Positions 25,725 through 33,976 of a stretch of 33,999 bases of DNA are shown one piece after another. This stretch comes from Clostridiaceae bacterium (GTDB lineage: Bacteria > Bacillota > Clostridia > Acetivibrionales > DUMC01). Position 1 is the first letter of the stretch; each line of letters starts with the position of its first letter. Position numbers and translations under genes: made by a program. The DNA lies in assembly GCA_012840075.1 (NCBI GenBank), contig DUMC01000049.1:1-33999 (forward strand). Direction: 5' to 3'. Under the pieces are notes generated by a model that was not told the DNA's origin, did no database searches, and saw nothing but the letters and a program-made list of their open reading frames with translations.

Positions 25725-26090
25725 ATGAAATTTAGAATGGTTCATAACAATCTTAATGTTTTTAACTTGGAAAGAAGCTTGGAATTTTATGAAAAAGCCC
25801 TTGGACTGAAAGAAGAGAGAAGATACGAACATCCTGAGGGCAAATTCATTTTAGTATTCTTAACTGACGGGCAAAGTGAACATAAATTGGAACTAACATG
25901 GCTTAGGGATTGGGATAGACCGTATAATTTAGGAGACAACGAATTCCATCTGGCTTTCACTGTGGATGAGTATGAAGCAGCATACGAACTGCATAAAAGC
26001 ATGGGCTGTGTTTGCCAGGAGGACAACGGACGATTCTATTTTATTGAGGATCCTGATGGATATTGGTTGGAAATTATACGAGGGAAATAG
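25725..26090 (+). CDS. VOC family protein, glyoxalase I-like
   Basis: A 121-residue protein of two beta-alpha-beta-beta-beta modules. Metal ligands are in the right places for glyoxalase I: His7 (MVHNNL), Glu56 (KLELTW), His75 (FHLAFT) and Glu116 (WLEIIRG). RSLEFYEKALGL and EDPDGYWLEI are family hallmarks. Glyoxalase I turns the methylglyoxal-thiol adduct into a thioester; whether glutathione or another thiol is used here is unknown. AAGGAGA lies seven bases before ATG 25725. A hairpin terminator follows. Confidence 0.85.
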   Translation: MKFRMVHNNLNVFNLERSLEFYEKALGLKEERRYEHPEGKFILVFLTDGQSEHKLELTWLRDWDRPYNLGDNEFHLAFTVDEYEAAYELHKSMGCVCQEDNGRFYFIEDPDGYWLEIIRGK

Positions 26091-26109
26091 TCAAAAGTTA
26101 TAAAAGCTG

Positions 26110-26142
26110 AGGTGGTAGACTTAAAAGTCTTGCCACCTTTTT
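26110..26142 (+). terminator. Terminator after the VOC gene
   Basis: AGGTGG and AGAC pair with GTCT and CCACCT with a small bulge, followed by TTTTT at 26138-26142. It starts about 20 bases after the stop codon. Confidence 0.8.
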
Positions 26143-26203
26143 GTTACAATAATTGTTGCTTTGTTACAATAATTGTTGCATCATACTTGCTACATTATAC
26201 CTA

Positions 26204-26947
26204 CTACACTATAGATGAAACTACTTTATCCAATGTTTTTCCTATAGAATCATTAATTACAAAGTCAGCATATCTATCATAAGGTGTGGATGTTTTGTTA
26301 ATCAATATTAAATGCTTACCTTTGAAGTAGTTAATTAGGCCTGCTGCAGGATAAACTGATAATGATGTGCCGCCTACTATCAAAACATTCGCTTTTGAAA
26401 TATAGTCAATTGAAGCTTCGATAACTTCTGTATCTAAAGGTTCTTCATACAGAACCACGTCAGGTTTGACAATACCACCGCAGATACACTTAGGGACATC
26501 GATTGAGTTAATTATATACTCCAGATCATAAAACTTCCCGCATTTTGTGCAATAATTCCTATGGACCGAACCATGAAGCTCAAGGACATTTTTGGAGCCT
26601 GCCATTTGATGCAATCCGTCAATGTTTTGAGTTATAACTGCTTTTAGCTTGTCCACCTGTTCAAGTTTTGCTAATGCTATATGTGCCGGATTGGGTTTTG
26701 CATCCTTGTATATCATTTTATTTTTATAAAACTCAAAAAATTCCTTGGTATGTCTTACGAAAAAAGAGTGAGAAAGCATTTCTTCCGGAGAATATTTGGC
26801 ACTGTATCTTTCGCTGTAAAGGCCGGATGCGCTTCTGAAATCAGGAATGTTGGATTCGGTAGATACTCCGGCACCTCCGAAAAAAACAATATTATCGGAG
26901 TTCTTCACGATTTGCGTTAAGCGCTCAATTTTATTATCTGTACTCAT
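26204..26947 (-). CDS. NAD-dependent protein deacylase, sirtuin (Sir2/CobB type)
   Basis: A 247-residue cytoplasmic enzyme. NAD-binding GAGVST at 25-30 with DFR at 36-38, QNIDGLH at 107-113, catalytic His125 (LELHGSVH), zinc cysteines 133, 136, 154 and 156 (CTKC and CIC), and GGTSLSVYPAAGL are all present, so it should be active. It removes acyl groups from lysines, giving nicotinamide and O-acyl-ADP-ribose. GGGAGGTG precedes the ATG on the minus strand. Its 3' end faces the VOC gene terminator. Confidence 0.94.
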   Translation of the reverse strand: MSTDNKIERLTQIVKNSDNIVFFGGAGVSTESNIPDFRSASGLYSERYSAKYSPEEMLSHSFFVRHTKEFFEFYKNKMIYKDAKPNPAHIALAKLEQVDKLKAVITQNIDGLHQMAGSKNVLELHGSVHRNYCTKCGKFYDLEYIINSIDVPKCICGGIVKPDVVLYEEPLDTEVIEASIDYISKANVLIVGGTSLSVYPAAGLINYFKGKHLILINKTSTPYDRYADFVINDSIGKTLDKVVSSIV

Positions 26948-27198
26948 ACAGACAACACCTCCCTGTTCAAGTCTATTATATCACTTATATTCCGTATTGG
27001 AGCAAAAAACGATATTTTTATTAAATCTTTTTTTGCAAAATTGTTTTTAATGTTTATAATATTTATAATATTCTGTAGCAATGGAATACTGTAAATTACG
27101 ATAGAAATATATTAAAATACAATGGAAGCGCAAGAAAAAACAGAAAAAAATAGGAAAACCATAGGAAAAAACAAGCGGTGCAATTGGAGTGTTATCTT

Positions 27199-28158
27199 AT
27201 GATTGATGTATGTTTACTGGGAACGGGAGGGATGATGCCATTAGAGGACAGGTGGCTTGCATCCGTACTTATAAGGTGTAACGGAAGAATGATATTAATC
27301 GACTGCGGTGAAGGCACGCAAATTCCTTTGAAGCTGTGTGGCTGGGGATTTAAGGCTATTGATGTAATCTTGTTTACCCATTATCATGCGGATCACGTAG
27401 CAGGACTGCCCGGATTGCTTCTTGCGATAGGTAATTCGGGAAGAGAAGAACCGCTGACTTTGATAGGACCTCCGGGTATTAAAGAAGTAGTTGAGGGTTT
27501 AACGGTAATTTCACCGGATCTGCCTTATGCCTTGAGCTTGTTTGAATTACCTGACAATAAAATTTGTGAAGTTTCATTAAATGATATTAACTTAATAAAT
27601 AATATAAATAATGTAAACAATCTTGCTATACGCAGTCTTGTCTTAAGAAGCGCACCCGTAGACCACAGAATTCCATGCTTGTCATATAGCTTGGAATTAA
27701 AAAGACAGGGCAAATTTTACGCTGAACGTGCCAGAATGTTAAACATCCCGGTTAAATTTTGGAAAAAGCTTCAAAAAGGCGAAACAATAACTTTAGACGG
27801 CAGGGTAATCTATCCCGAAATGGTCTTGGGAGAAGCCAGAAAGGGTATAAAAATATCCTATTGCACAGATACAAGGCCAACAGAATCAATTATTGATTTT
27901 ATTAAGGATTCCGATCTTTTTATATGTGAAGGAATGTACGGGGATAATGAGAATTTTGAAAAAGCTGTTCAAAAGAAGCATATGACGTTCAAAGAAGCGG
28001 CAGAATTGGCGAGAAAAGGAAACGTAAAGGAATTATGGTTGACGCATTACAGTCCGTCATTAAAAAATCCTGAGGAATATATTGAAGCTGTAAAAGCTAT
28101 TTTTGCAAACGTGCATGCAGGTAAAGACTTGTATAAAAAAACTATTACGTATTCATGA
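27199..28158 (+). CDS. rnz: Ribonuclease Z
   Basis: A 319-residue MBL-fold endonuclease that trims tRNA 3' ends. Metal motif HYHADH is at 61-66, after LIDCGEGTQIPL at 33-44; further ligands lie in VDHRIPCLSY, YCTDTRP and LTHYSP. ATG 27199 matches the family start (MIDVCLLGTGG) and has TTGGAG nine bases upstream; the GTG at 27178 is not supported. Residues 128-141 are an Asn/Ile-rich stretch encoded by near-repeats at 27580-27624, probably an expanded loop. No terminator was seen. Confidence 0.9.
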   Translation: MIDVCLLGTGGMMPLEDRWLASVLIRCNGRMILIDCGEGTQIPLKLCGWGFKAIDVILFTHYHADHVAGLPGLLLAIGNSGREEPLTLIGPPGIKEVVEGLTVISPDLPYALSLFELPDNKICEVSLNDINLINNINNVNNLAIRSLVLRSAPVDHRIPCLSYSLELKRQGKFYAERARMLNIPVKFWKKLQKGETITLDGRVIYPEMVLGEARKGIKISYCTDTRPTESIIDFIKDSDLFICEGMYGDNENFEKAVQKKHMTFKEAAELARKGNVKELWLTHYSPSLKNPEEYIEAVKAIFANVHAGKDLYKKTITYS

Positions 28159-28266
28159 TTGTATAGTTAAAATCATATTTCTTCAAATAGGGTATATTTA
28201 TTAAATGCAATCCTTCAAATGCTGTTCCTTGCCATTGGAAAAAATTTATGCTAAACTGAGCAGTAA

Positions 28267-29025
28267 ATGTTTGTTATTAAGCAAAATTTTCCCAATCAGT
28301 ATTTATTTGCGGATGATTATGAAATCAAAGAAAAGAAAAATCAGATGAACGTGTTTATTCTCGGAGCAGTTAGCGGTTTTGTAACAAATATGGCAAGCGT
28401 TGCAGCAAATGTTTTTGCGATTATTCTTATGACCCAGGGCAAACTGTCCATAGGTACTTTAGGTGCGGTTCTTTCTTTGATTGGCACTTTAATTAACAGT
28501 ACATCGCAATTATTTATTTCAATAGCAAACTTTATATCAAAGAAAAACGAAGCAGCTCAATTTTTTGAATTTATTGACCTAAATGAGCAGTTATTAAAAA
28601 ATACATGTGATAAAAATATTTTGGATATTGAATGTATAGAAGCACGAAATGTATCTTATCGTTATCCCTTGACGGACGTATATAGTATTAAGAAAGTGAA
28701 TTTCAAAATACGAAAAGGAGAAAAGGTTGCATTTGTAGGGGAGAACGGGGCAGGTAAAACGACATTTATTAAGCTGTTGACCGGGATGTTGCAACCTTCA
28801 AGCGGGGAAATACTTATTAATGGTAGCAAAGTAAATAATGAAGTGTGTACTGATAGCAATAAAGTGTATAATTTGGATGCCGAGGATAGATACAACTCTA
28901 TTTCATGCGTATTTCAACAACCGGCACGGTTTTGTACCTTCACAATAGGGGACAATGTAAGGAGATGTGCTTATGAATACGAAAAATGTCTTCGCTACAA
29001 TAAAAGCTTGTTATTCCCTATTTAA
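28267..29025 (+). pseudogene. Remnant of an ABC exporter (half transmembrane domain plus truncated ATPase)
   Basis: The frame starts inside an exporter transmembrane domain (about residues 20-110, two or three helices), continues into the nucleotide-binding domain with Walker A GENGAGKTT at 158-166 and the Q-loop FQQ near 216-218, and loses similarity after TIGDNVR near 232. Signature LSGGQ, Walker B and H-loop are all absent, and the N-terminal half of the membrane domain is absent too. There is no ribosome binding site before the ATG, and a stop codon directly precedes it. The tail overlaps the next permease gene. A working protein is very unlikely. Confidence 0.82.
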
Positions 29026-29814
29026 GATAAAAACTGCAGAAGGATTTCAATACCGCATGGCAGGACTTGCCGGTGCATCAACTAATATCTTCTGGGGACT
29101 ATTGGAAATTATAGTTTATACAATATTCTACAAATATGCGGAAAATAAGGAAGCAGGAGTGATGGCCGGCCTTAACCTCAGACAGGTTATATCTTATGTC
29201 TGGTTAACACAAGTTCTGTTCATGATGCAGCCAATGAGCATAGACGGAGAAATTTTAAGTAAAATAAACAATGGTGATGTAGGAATAGAAATGTGCCGAC
29301 CTCTTGATTTGTACTCTCACTGGTTTGCAAGAACTGCCGCTTCAAGGTTAACACCTTTATTCTGGAGAGGTTCAATTACTTTGCTATTTGCCGTTATTAT
29401 GCCGGATACATTTAGATTAGGTCCGCCGGCTTCCCTTGCAGGTTTTGCTTGTATGCTGATTTCAGTTTTTACTGCATTTTTTCTATGCACTGCATTTGAA
29501 ATGTTGGTTTGTGCAATACGTTTAAATATTACCTGGGGGGAAGGACCAACTTATATTATGCTGCTTATAGGTGGTATTTTATCGGGTTCATATCTGCCTC
29601 TTCAGCTCTGGCCTGAATTTATGCAGGATTTTTGATTATCCAACCTTTTGCAGGATATCTTGATATTCCTCTGCGGTTGTATGTTGGAACACTTATGCCA
29701 AAAGACGCACTTTGGGCTATCGGATTGCAGATTTTTTGGATCATGGTTTTTATAATAGCCGGGAGATTTATTATGTCTGTACGATTGAAAAAAATAATAG
29801 TACAGGGAGGCTGA
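28973..29814 (+). pseudogene. ABC-2 type permease, broken by a one-base frameshift
   Basis: The first frame (MNTKNVFATIKACYSLFKIKTAEGFQYRM… to EFMQDF) stops at 29634-29636. Adding one T to the five-T run at 29629-29633 restores an uninterrupted protein of about 280 residues continuing LIIQPFAGYLDIPLRLYVGTL and ending KKIIVQGG at 29814. The restored protein is a full-length, six-helix permease of the family that usually works with a second permease and a separate ATPase. AAGGAG eight bases before ATG 28973 is intact. Either a real pseudogene, a sequencing error, or expression by slippage. Confidence 0.8.
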
Positions 29815-29818
29815 TACG

Positions 29819-30645
29819 GTGAATTTGGCAAAACCAAAAGAATATCTTTTAAAACTATGTTTATCAATAAAGCTGTATTTTAAACTCATGCGGATGAATT
29901 TTCTTGCAGGACTGCAATATAAAGGATGGCCTCTTATGGTTCTGCAGGTTTTGATAGTTGTAATAAGTGATCCCATAGGACTTATTTTTATGTTTTCCAG
30001 GTTCGGAAATATTGGTTCATGGACTGTTGAACGTTTATTACTTATATACGCAATGGCTGTAACGAGCTTTGGGCTTGCAGAAACCTTTTGCCGGGGATTT
30101 GATTATTTTCCATGGATGATGATTAGATCGGGAGATTTTGATAGGGTGTTATTACGTCCCTGTTCTATAATTGTTCAAGTAGCAGGCTCATATTTTCATA
30201 TTCACCGCATTTCCAGAGTATTCGGAGGATCTTGCGCTATTGCCTTGTGTTTGTGGAAACAGCAAGTACAACTAACGCCTATCAATATTGTAACTATTGC
30301 TCTTGCACTTGCAGGCGGATTCTTTGCTTATTCGGGAGTGTTTATTGCAACATCAGGCATTGCATTTTTACCATACAAGCTCTTGATTGGATATACATAT
30401 TTACGAATGCAAGTTATCAGTTAACCAGGTGTCCTATTGACTTTATGCCCAGGATATTGAGATATATGTTTACTTTTTTTATGCCGATGCTGGTTGTTAG
30501 CTATTATCCGGCATCAGCAGTATGCGGGTGGGGTGAAAGTTACTTTAAAGGATTACTGGCACTACCTGCTGGATTGGCGTTTTTTATGTTTTCAATTTTG
30601 ATATGGCGTGTTGGAGTGAGACATTATAAAAGTACCGGAAGTTAG
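29819..30645 (+). pseudogene. Second ABC-2 type permease, also broken by a one-base frameshift
   Basis: Starts at GTG 29819 with GGGAGG eight bases upstream, four bases after the previous stop. The frame runs through FDRVLLRPCSIIVQVAGS and GGFFAYSGVFIATSGIAF, then stops at 30422-30424. One extra T in the five-T run at 30365-30369 would continue it as FTIQALDWIYIFTNASYQLT and on to WRVGVRHYKSTGS at 30645, the usual family ending. The restored protein would have about 275 residues and six helices. It is the partner of the preceding permease. No dedicated ATPase gene is present in the window. Confidence 0.8.
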
Positions 30646-30996
30646 GTTAATGATTAAGGTTATAGGTGGAACTATTGCTTCATAAGAAGTATGCTTTATA
30701 AGAAGTAGAAAGCTTACAAAGAAAAAATTTAAGGCAATGTTGGATCACGGGAAGTAGCAAGATTACAATGAAAAGATATAAAGCATTATTGCATTACATA
30801 AAGTAGCAAGTTTATAATGAAACTCTTGCCATGATAAAAGGACAATGGGATAATATGGTTATAACCTGAATGTAACGGGCAGATAATAGTTTATGTGGGT
30901 TAATATTAGTAAGTTTATTTATCAATTATGCAAGGTGGATATTAATATATGTTAGCACGCGATGAAAAATAATGTTAAAAGAGAAGAGGTAACAAT
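30646..30996. other. Intergenic region of degenerate repeats
   Basis: About 350 bp without a gene. ATAAGAAGTA occurs twice near 30681-30710, and AAGTAGCAAG followed by TTACAATGAAA or TTATAATGAAA near 30750 and 30800. No terminator or clear promoter was seen. Confidence 0.5.
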
Positions 30997-31536
30997 ATGA
31001 GATTGTTTGTTGCAATTAATTTTACGAATGAAATTTTAAATAGCCTTAGCAGTGTCATGGAAAGCCTGAAAGAACATACATTGCAAGGAAGAATGACAAG
31101 ACGCGAAAATCTCCATTTAACTTTGGTATTTCTTGGAGAAATTGCTCCTGAAAGGGTTGCTGAGATTAAAAATGTAATGAATAAAGTAGATGTAAAAAGC
31201 TTTCTCCTTAAGCTATCAGGATTCGGTTGGTTTAAAAGAAGCAGCGGTAATATCTGCTGGGTAGGAGTTGAGAAGAACAAGGCTCTTGAGGAAATATACA
31301 GGCAACTTAGCGAGGGATTTTTGAAAAGTGGGTTTGAAATAGAAAAAAGAGAATATAAACCGCATATTACAATAAGCAGAGATACCGTCCTAAAAGATGA
31401 TTTTGATAAAAAAGAGTTTGCTAAAACCATTCCTGATATGGAGATGACGGTGGATAAAATCAGCCTGATGAAGTCAGAACAAATAAAAGGGAAGCTGACA
31501 TATACTGAAATATATAGTGTTGCACTGAAAAAATGA
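30997..31536 (+). CDS. thpR: RNA 2',3'-cyclic phosphodiesterase (2H family, ThpR/LigT)
   Basis: A 179-residue protein with the two H-x-T-x motifs that form the active site: HLTL at 40-43 and HITI at 123-126. It begins MRLFVAINFTNEI, the standard start of the family, and SGFGWF and CWVGVEKN lie in the expected positions. It opens 2',3'-cyclic ends on RNA to 2'-phosphates. AGAAGAGGTAA precedes the ATG. Confidence 0.93.
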   Translation: MRLFVAINFTNEILNSLSSVMESLKEHTLQGRMTRRENLHLTLVFLGEIAPERVAEIKNVMNKVDVKSFLLKLSGFGWFKRSSGNICWVGVEKNKALEEIYRQLSEGFLKSGFEIEKREYKPHITISRDTVLKDDFDKKEFAKTIPDMEMTVDKISLMKSEQIKGKLTYTEIYSVALKK

Positions 31537-31560
31537 GAAACAGAATTATGCGTCAAATGT

Positions 31561-31595
31561 ATCTATAAATAGATGTAATGCATCTATAAATAGAT
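31561..31595. repeat. Two direct copies of a 14-bp palindrome
   Basis: ATCTATAAATAGAT occurs at 31561-31574 and again at 31582-31595, exactly 21 bp apart. Each copy is self-complementary. It may be a recent tandem duplication or a double protein-binding site. Confidence 0.55.
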
Positions 31596-31641
31596 CAAAT
31601 AAAATGTTTGTCGAAATTTTAAAATCCAAAATTACGTGGAC

Positions 31642-31669
31642 TTTACAATATGCCGTTAAGTGTTATAAT
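31642..31669 (+). promoter_or_regulatory. Promoter P1 for the MetRS-like gene
   Basis: TTTACA at 31642-31647, a 16-bp spacer and TATAAT at 31664-31669, with TG at 31661-31662 as extended -10. Transcription would start near 31676, leaving a leader of about 130 bases. Confidence 0.6.
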
Positions 31670-31694
31670 TAAATCAATATTACGATAAAATACG

Positions 31695-31726
31695 TTGAAC
31701 ATAATAACTACAAAAATTGATATAAT
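31695..31726 (+). promoter_or_regulatory. Possible promoter P2 for the MetRS-like gene
   Basis: A perfect TATAAT at 31721-31726 with TG at 31718-31719 (extended -10). The nearest -35-like word, TTGAAC at 31695-31700, is 20 bp away, longer than ideal. Confidence 0.45.
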
Positions 31727-31808
31727 AGACATAACAAGTGAAATGATAAAGAGCGTAGGAATATTTCGCTAAAACCAATAACCATTACTTTATAATAGGA
31801 GGATGTCA

Positions 31809-33830
31809 ATGGAGAATTTGGAAAAAAATGATATTACCCCGGAAAGACCCAAATTTCCAAAGCGTGCCATAATTACAGCCGGAATGCCTTATGGCAACAA
31901 AGATCTTCATCTGGGGCATATAGGCGGAGTTTTTGTTCATGCTGATACTTATGCTCGATTTTTAAGGGATCGTATAGGAAAAGAGAATGTAATTTTTATA
32001 TCCGGAACGGATTGCTATGGTTCACCTATATTGGAAAACTACCGTCAATTAGTTGAACAAGGTTCGTTTGAAGGTACTATTGAAGATTTTGTAAGATCAA
32101 ACCATGAGAAACAAAAAGAAGTATTGAAATTATATAATGTCAGTCTAAACCTTTTTGCCGCTTCAAGCCTTGGACGGTCTGCCGAAATTCATCGGGAGTT
32201 TTCAGCAGAGTTCATTAGAAATTTATATCAAAATGGTCATCTGGTTAAATTGACCACATCTCAATTTTATGATCCTGAACTTAATGTTTTCTTAAACGGC
32301 AGACAGGTAGTAGGACAATGCCCTATTGAAGGATGTAAATCAGAAAGAGGTTATGCCGATGAATGTTCATTAGGGCATCAATACATGCCTTCTGAACTTA
32401 TTAATCCAAGAAGTACTCTAACAGGGAAAAAACCTATAATGAAAGATGTAACAAATTGGTACGTGAAGCTTGACAAATTCTATGATCTATTGTCCAAATG
32501 GGTTGAGAAATTAAAAGAGCTTCCAAGTTACAGAAGTTTTGTGGAAAAAGCTATACGGGAATTCCTTGAACCACCGGTAATCTACGTGGTAAAGAAAAAT
32601 CAGCTTGAATTATTGAATGAAATTTCCGATAAACTTCCTGAACATACTGTGAAAGATGAAGAGAATAAAACCTCAGTAGAGTTAATATTTAAGACCTTGG
32701 AAGATAGAGAAAAGGCTTGTTCAATACTTACAGAACATTCTATTCGTTTTAGAACGGGGAAAACACTGGTACCTTTCAGATTGACAGGAAATATTGAATG
32801 GGGTGTTCCGGCACCTTCTATTGAGGGATTAGACGGACTGACTATCTGGGTATGGCCTGAATCACTTTGGGCACCTATTTCGTTTACAAAGACATACCTT
32901 GAAATGCAAGGAAAGGATAAAGATGCCTGGAAAGATTGGTGGTGCTCAAAAGAAGCTCAGGTATATCAATTTATTGGAGAAGATAATGTTTACTTTTATG
33001 GACCGGCGGAAATGGCCATGTTTATGGGACAACAAGGCAAAGAACCTACTGTTGATCCGCCTGAAGGTCAACTGCAGTTGCCTCAATTAATAGTAAACAA
33101 CCACATTCTTTTCCTTGACAAGAAAGCCAGCAGCAGCGGAGAAATTAAACCGCCTACTGCAAGAGAATTGCTTAACTATTATACCGCTGAGCAATTAAGA
33201 GCTCACTTCCTTGGCTTAGGGTTAGGAATCAGGAGTGTAGGATTTAAACCAAAACCATTAAACCCAAAAGCAACTGAAAAAGACAGCGACCCGGTTTTGA
33301 AAGAAGGAAATCTCCTTTCAAACGTACTCAACAGGGCTGTAAGGTCTTGCTTCTATACTGCTCAGAAATACTACGACGGAAAAATCCCTTACGGTGAAAT
33401 TGACAAGGAAGTATTGGAAGAAGCAAAAGCTACAATACTGGAGTACGAAAGATTAATGTATAGATTTGAATTCCACCAGGTTATGAATCTTATGGACACT
33501 TATATCCGCAACATAAACAAATATTGGTCAAGGGAAATAAGAATAGCTGAAACTAACAATGATGACGAACATCGTCGTCAAGTATTAATTAATACTTTCC
33601 ACATGGTGCGCACAGCAGCTGCACTAATGCATCCTATAGCACCTGAAGGAACAGAAATGTTTTTTGAATATTTGAATCTTGATGTGGAACCTGATGAGTT
33701 CTGGAGTTGGGATAGAATATTTGATCCTTTATATTCTTTTATGAAGAATCCGAAAGATCATAAACATAAATTCCTTGAGCCGAGGGTTGACTTTTTCAAG
33801 AAGCACCCGAGCCAGATCAAGGAATCTTAA
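31809..33830 (+). CDS. Divergent methionyl-tRNA synthetase-like class I aminoacyl-tRNA ligase
   Basis: A 673-residue protein with a class I synthetase core. The HIGH motif is HLGH at 34-37; a zinc-knuckle-like set (Cys171, Cys176, Cys186, His190) sits in the connective domain; the KMSKS position reads KKASSSG at 438-444, lacking the second lysine; a helical anticodon-binding-type domain follows (RVSCF-like NRAVRSCFYTAQKYYDGK region onward). An additional domain of about 65 residues (256-323) interrupts the core, and the usual WFDA segment reads WVWPESLWAP. It may be a second MetRS or a paralogue with another role; a standard metG elsewhere would favour the latter. ATG 31809 has AGGAGG six bases upstream; ATG 31803 touches it. 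Confidence 0.78.
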   Translation: MENLEKNDITPERPKFPKRAIITAGMPYGNKDLHLGHIGGVFVHADTYARFLRDRIGKENVIFISGTDCYGSPILENYRQLVEQGSFEGTIEDFVRSNHEKQKEVLKLYNVSLNLFAASSLGRSAEIHREFSAEFIRNLYQNGHLVKLTTSQFYDPELNVFLNGRQVVGQCPIEGCKSERGYADECSLGHQYMPSELINPRSTLTGKKPIMKDVTNWYVKLDKFYDLLSKWVEKLKELPSYRSFVEKAIREFLEPPVIYVVKKNQLELLNEISDKLPEHTVKDEENKTSVELIFKTLEDREKACSILTEHSIRFRTGKTLVPFRLTGNIEWGVPAPSIEGLDGLTIWVWPESLWAPISFTKTYLEMQGKDKDAWKDWWCSKEAQVYQFIGEDNVYFYGPAEMAMFMGQQGKEPTVDPPEGQLQLPQLIVNNHILFLDKKASSSGEIKPPTARELLNYYTAEQLRAHFLGLGLGIRSVGFKPKPLNPKATEKDSDPVLKEGNLLSNVLNRAVRSCFYTAQKYYDGKIPYGEIDKEVLEEAKATILEYERLMYRFEFHQVMNLMDTYIRNINKYWSREIRIAETNNDDEHRRQVLINTFHMVRTAAALMHPIAPEGTEMFFEYLNLDVEPDEFWSWDRIFDPLYSFMKNPKDHKHKFLEPRVDFFKKHPSQIKES

Positions 33831-33848
33831 AATAATGTTATTTGTTAT

Positions 33849-33880
33849 CGACCTCCAGCAATTTGTTTTGCTGGAGGTCG
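33849..33880. other. GC-rich perfect hairpin after the MetRS-like gene
   Basis: CGACCTCCAGCA at 33849-33860 and TGCTGGAGGTCG at 33869-33880 pair over 12 bp around an 8-base loop. It starts about 20 bases after the stop codon. No T-run follows on the plus strand (GTAAAAAAT), so it is not a standard terminator, although it may protect or shape the transcript end. Confidence 0.6.
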
Positions 33881-33976
33881 GTAAAAAATAGAATTAGGAA
33901 TATGCTATAAGACCCGTATAATATAAGGGACAAAAAATTTGTTATTTTATCGTACTCAAACAACTTATTTTCATTG

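Noticed and set aside
26145-26178. ACAATAATTGTTGC repeats as a second terminator or operator
   Set aside because: They are a simple direct duplication of a weakly palindromic word right after a good terminator; nothing further supports a function.
31676-31808. T-box leader before the MetRS-like gene
   Set aside because: No AGGGTGGNACCGCG-like sequence or antiterminator/terminator pair was seen in the short leader.
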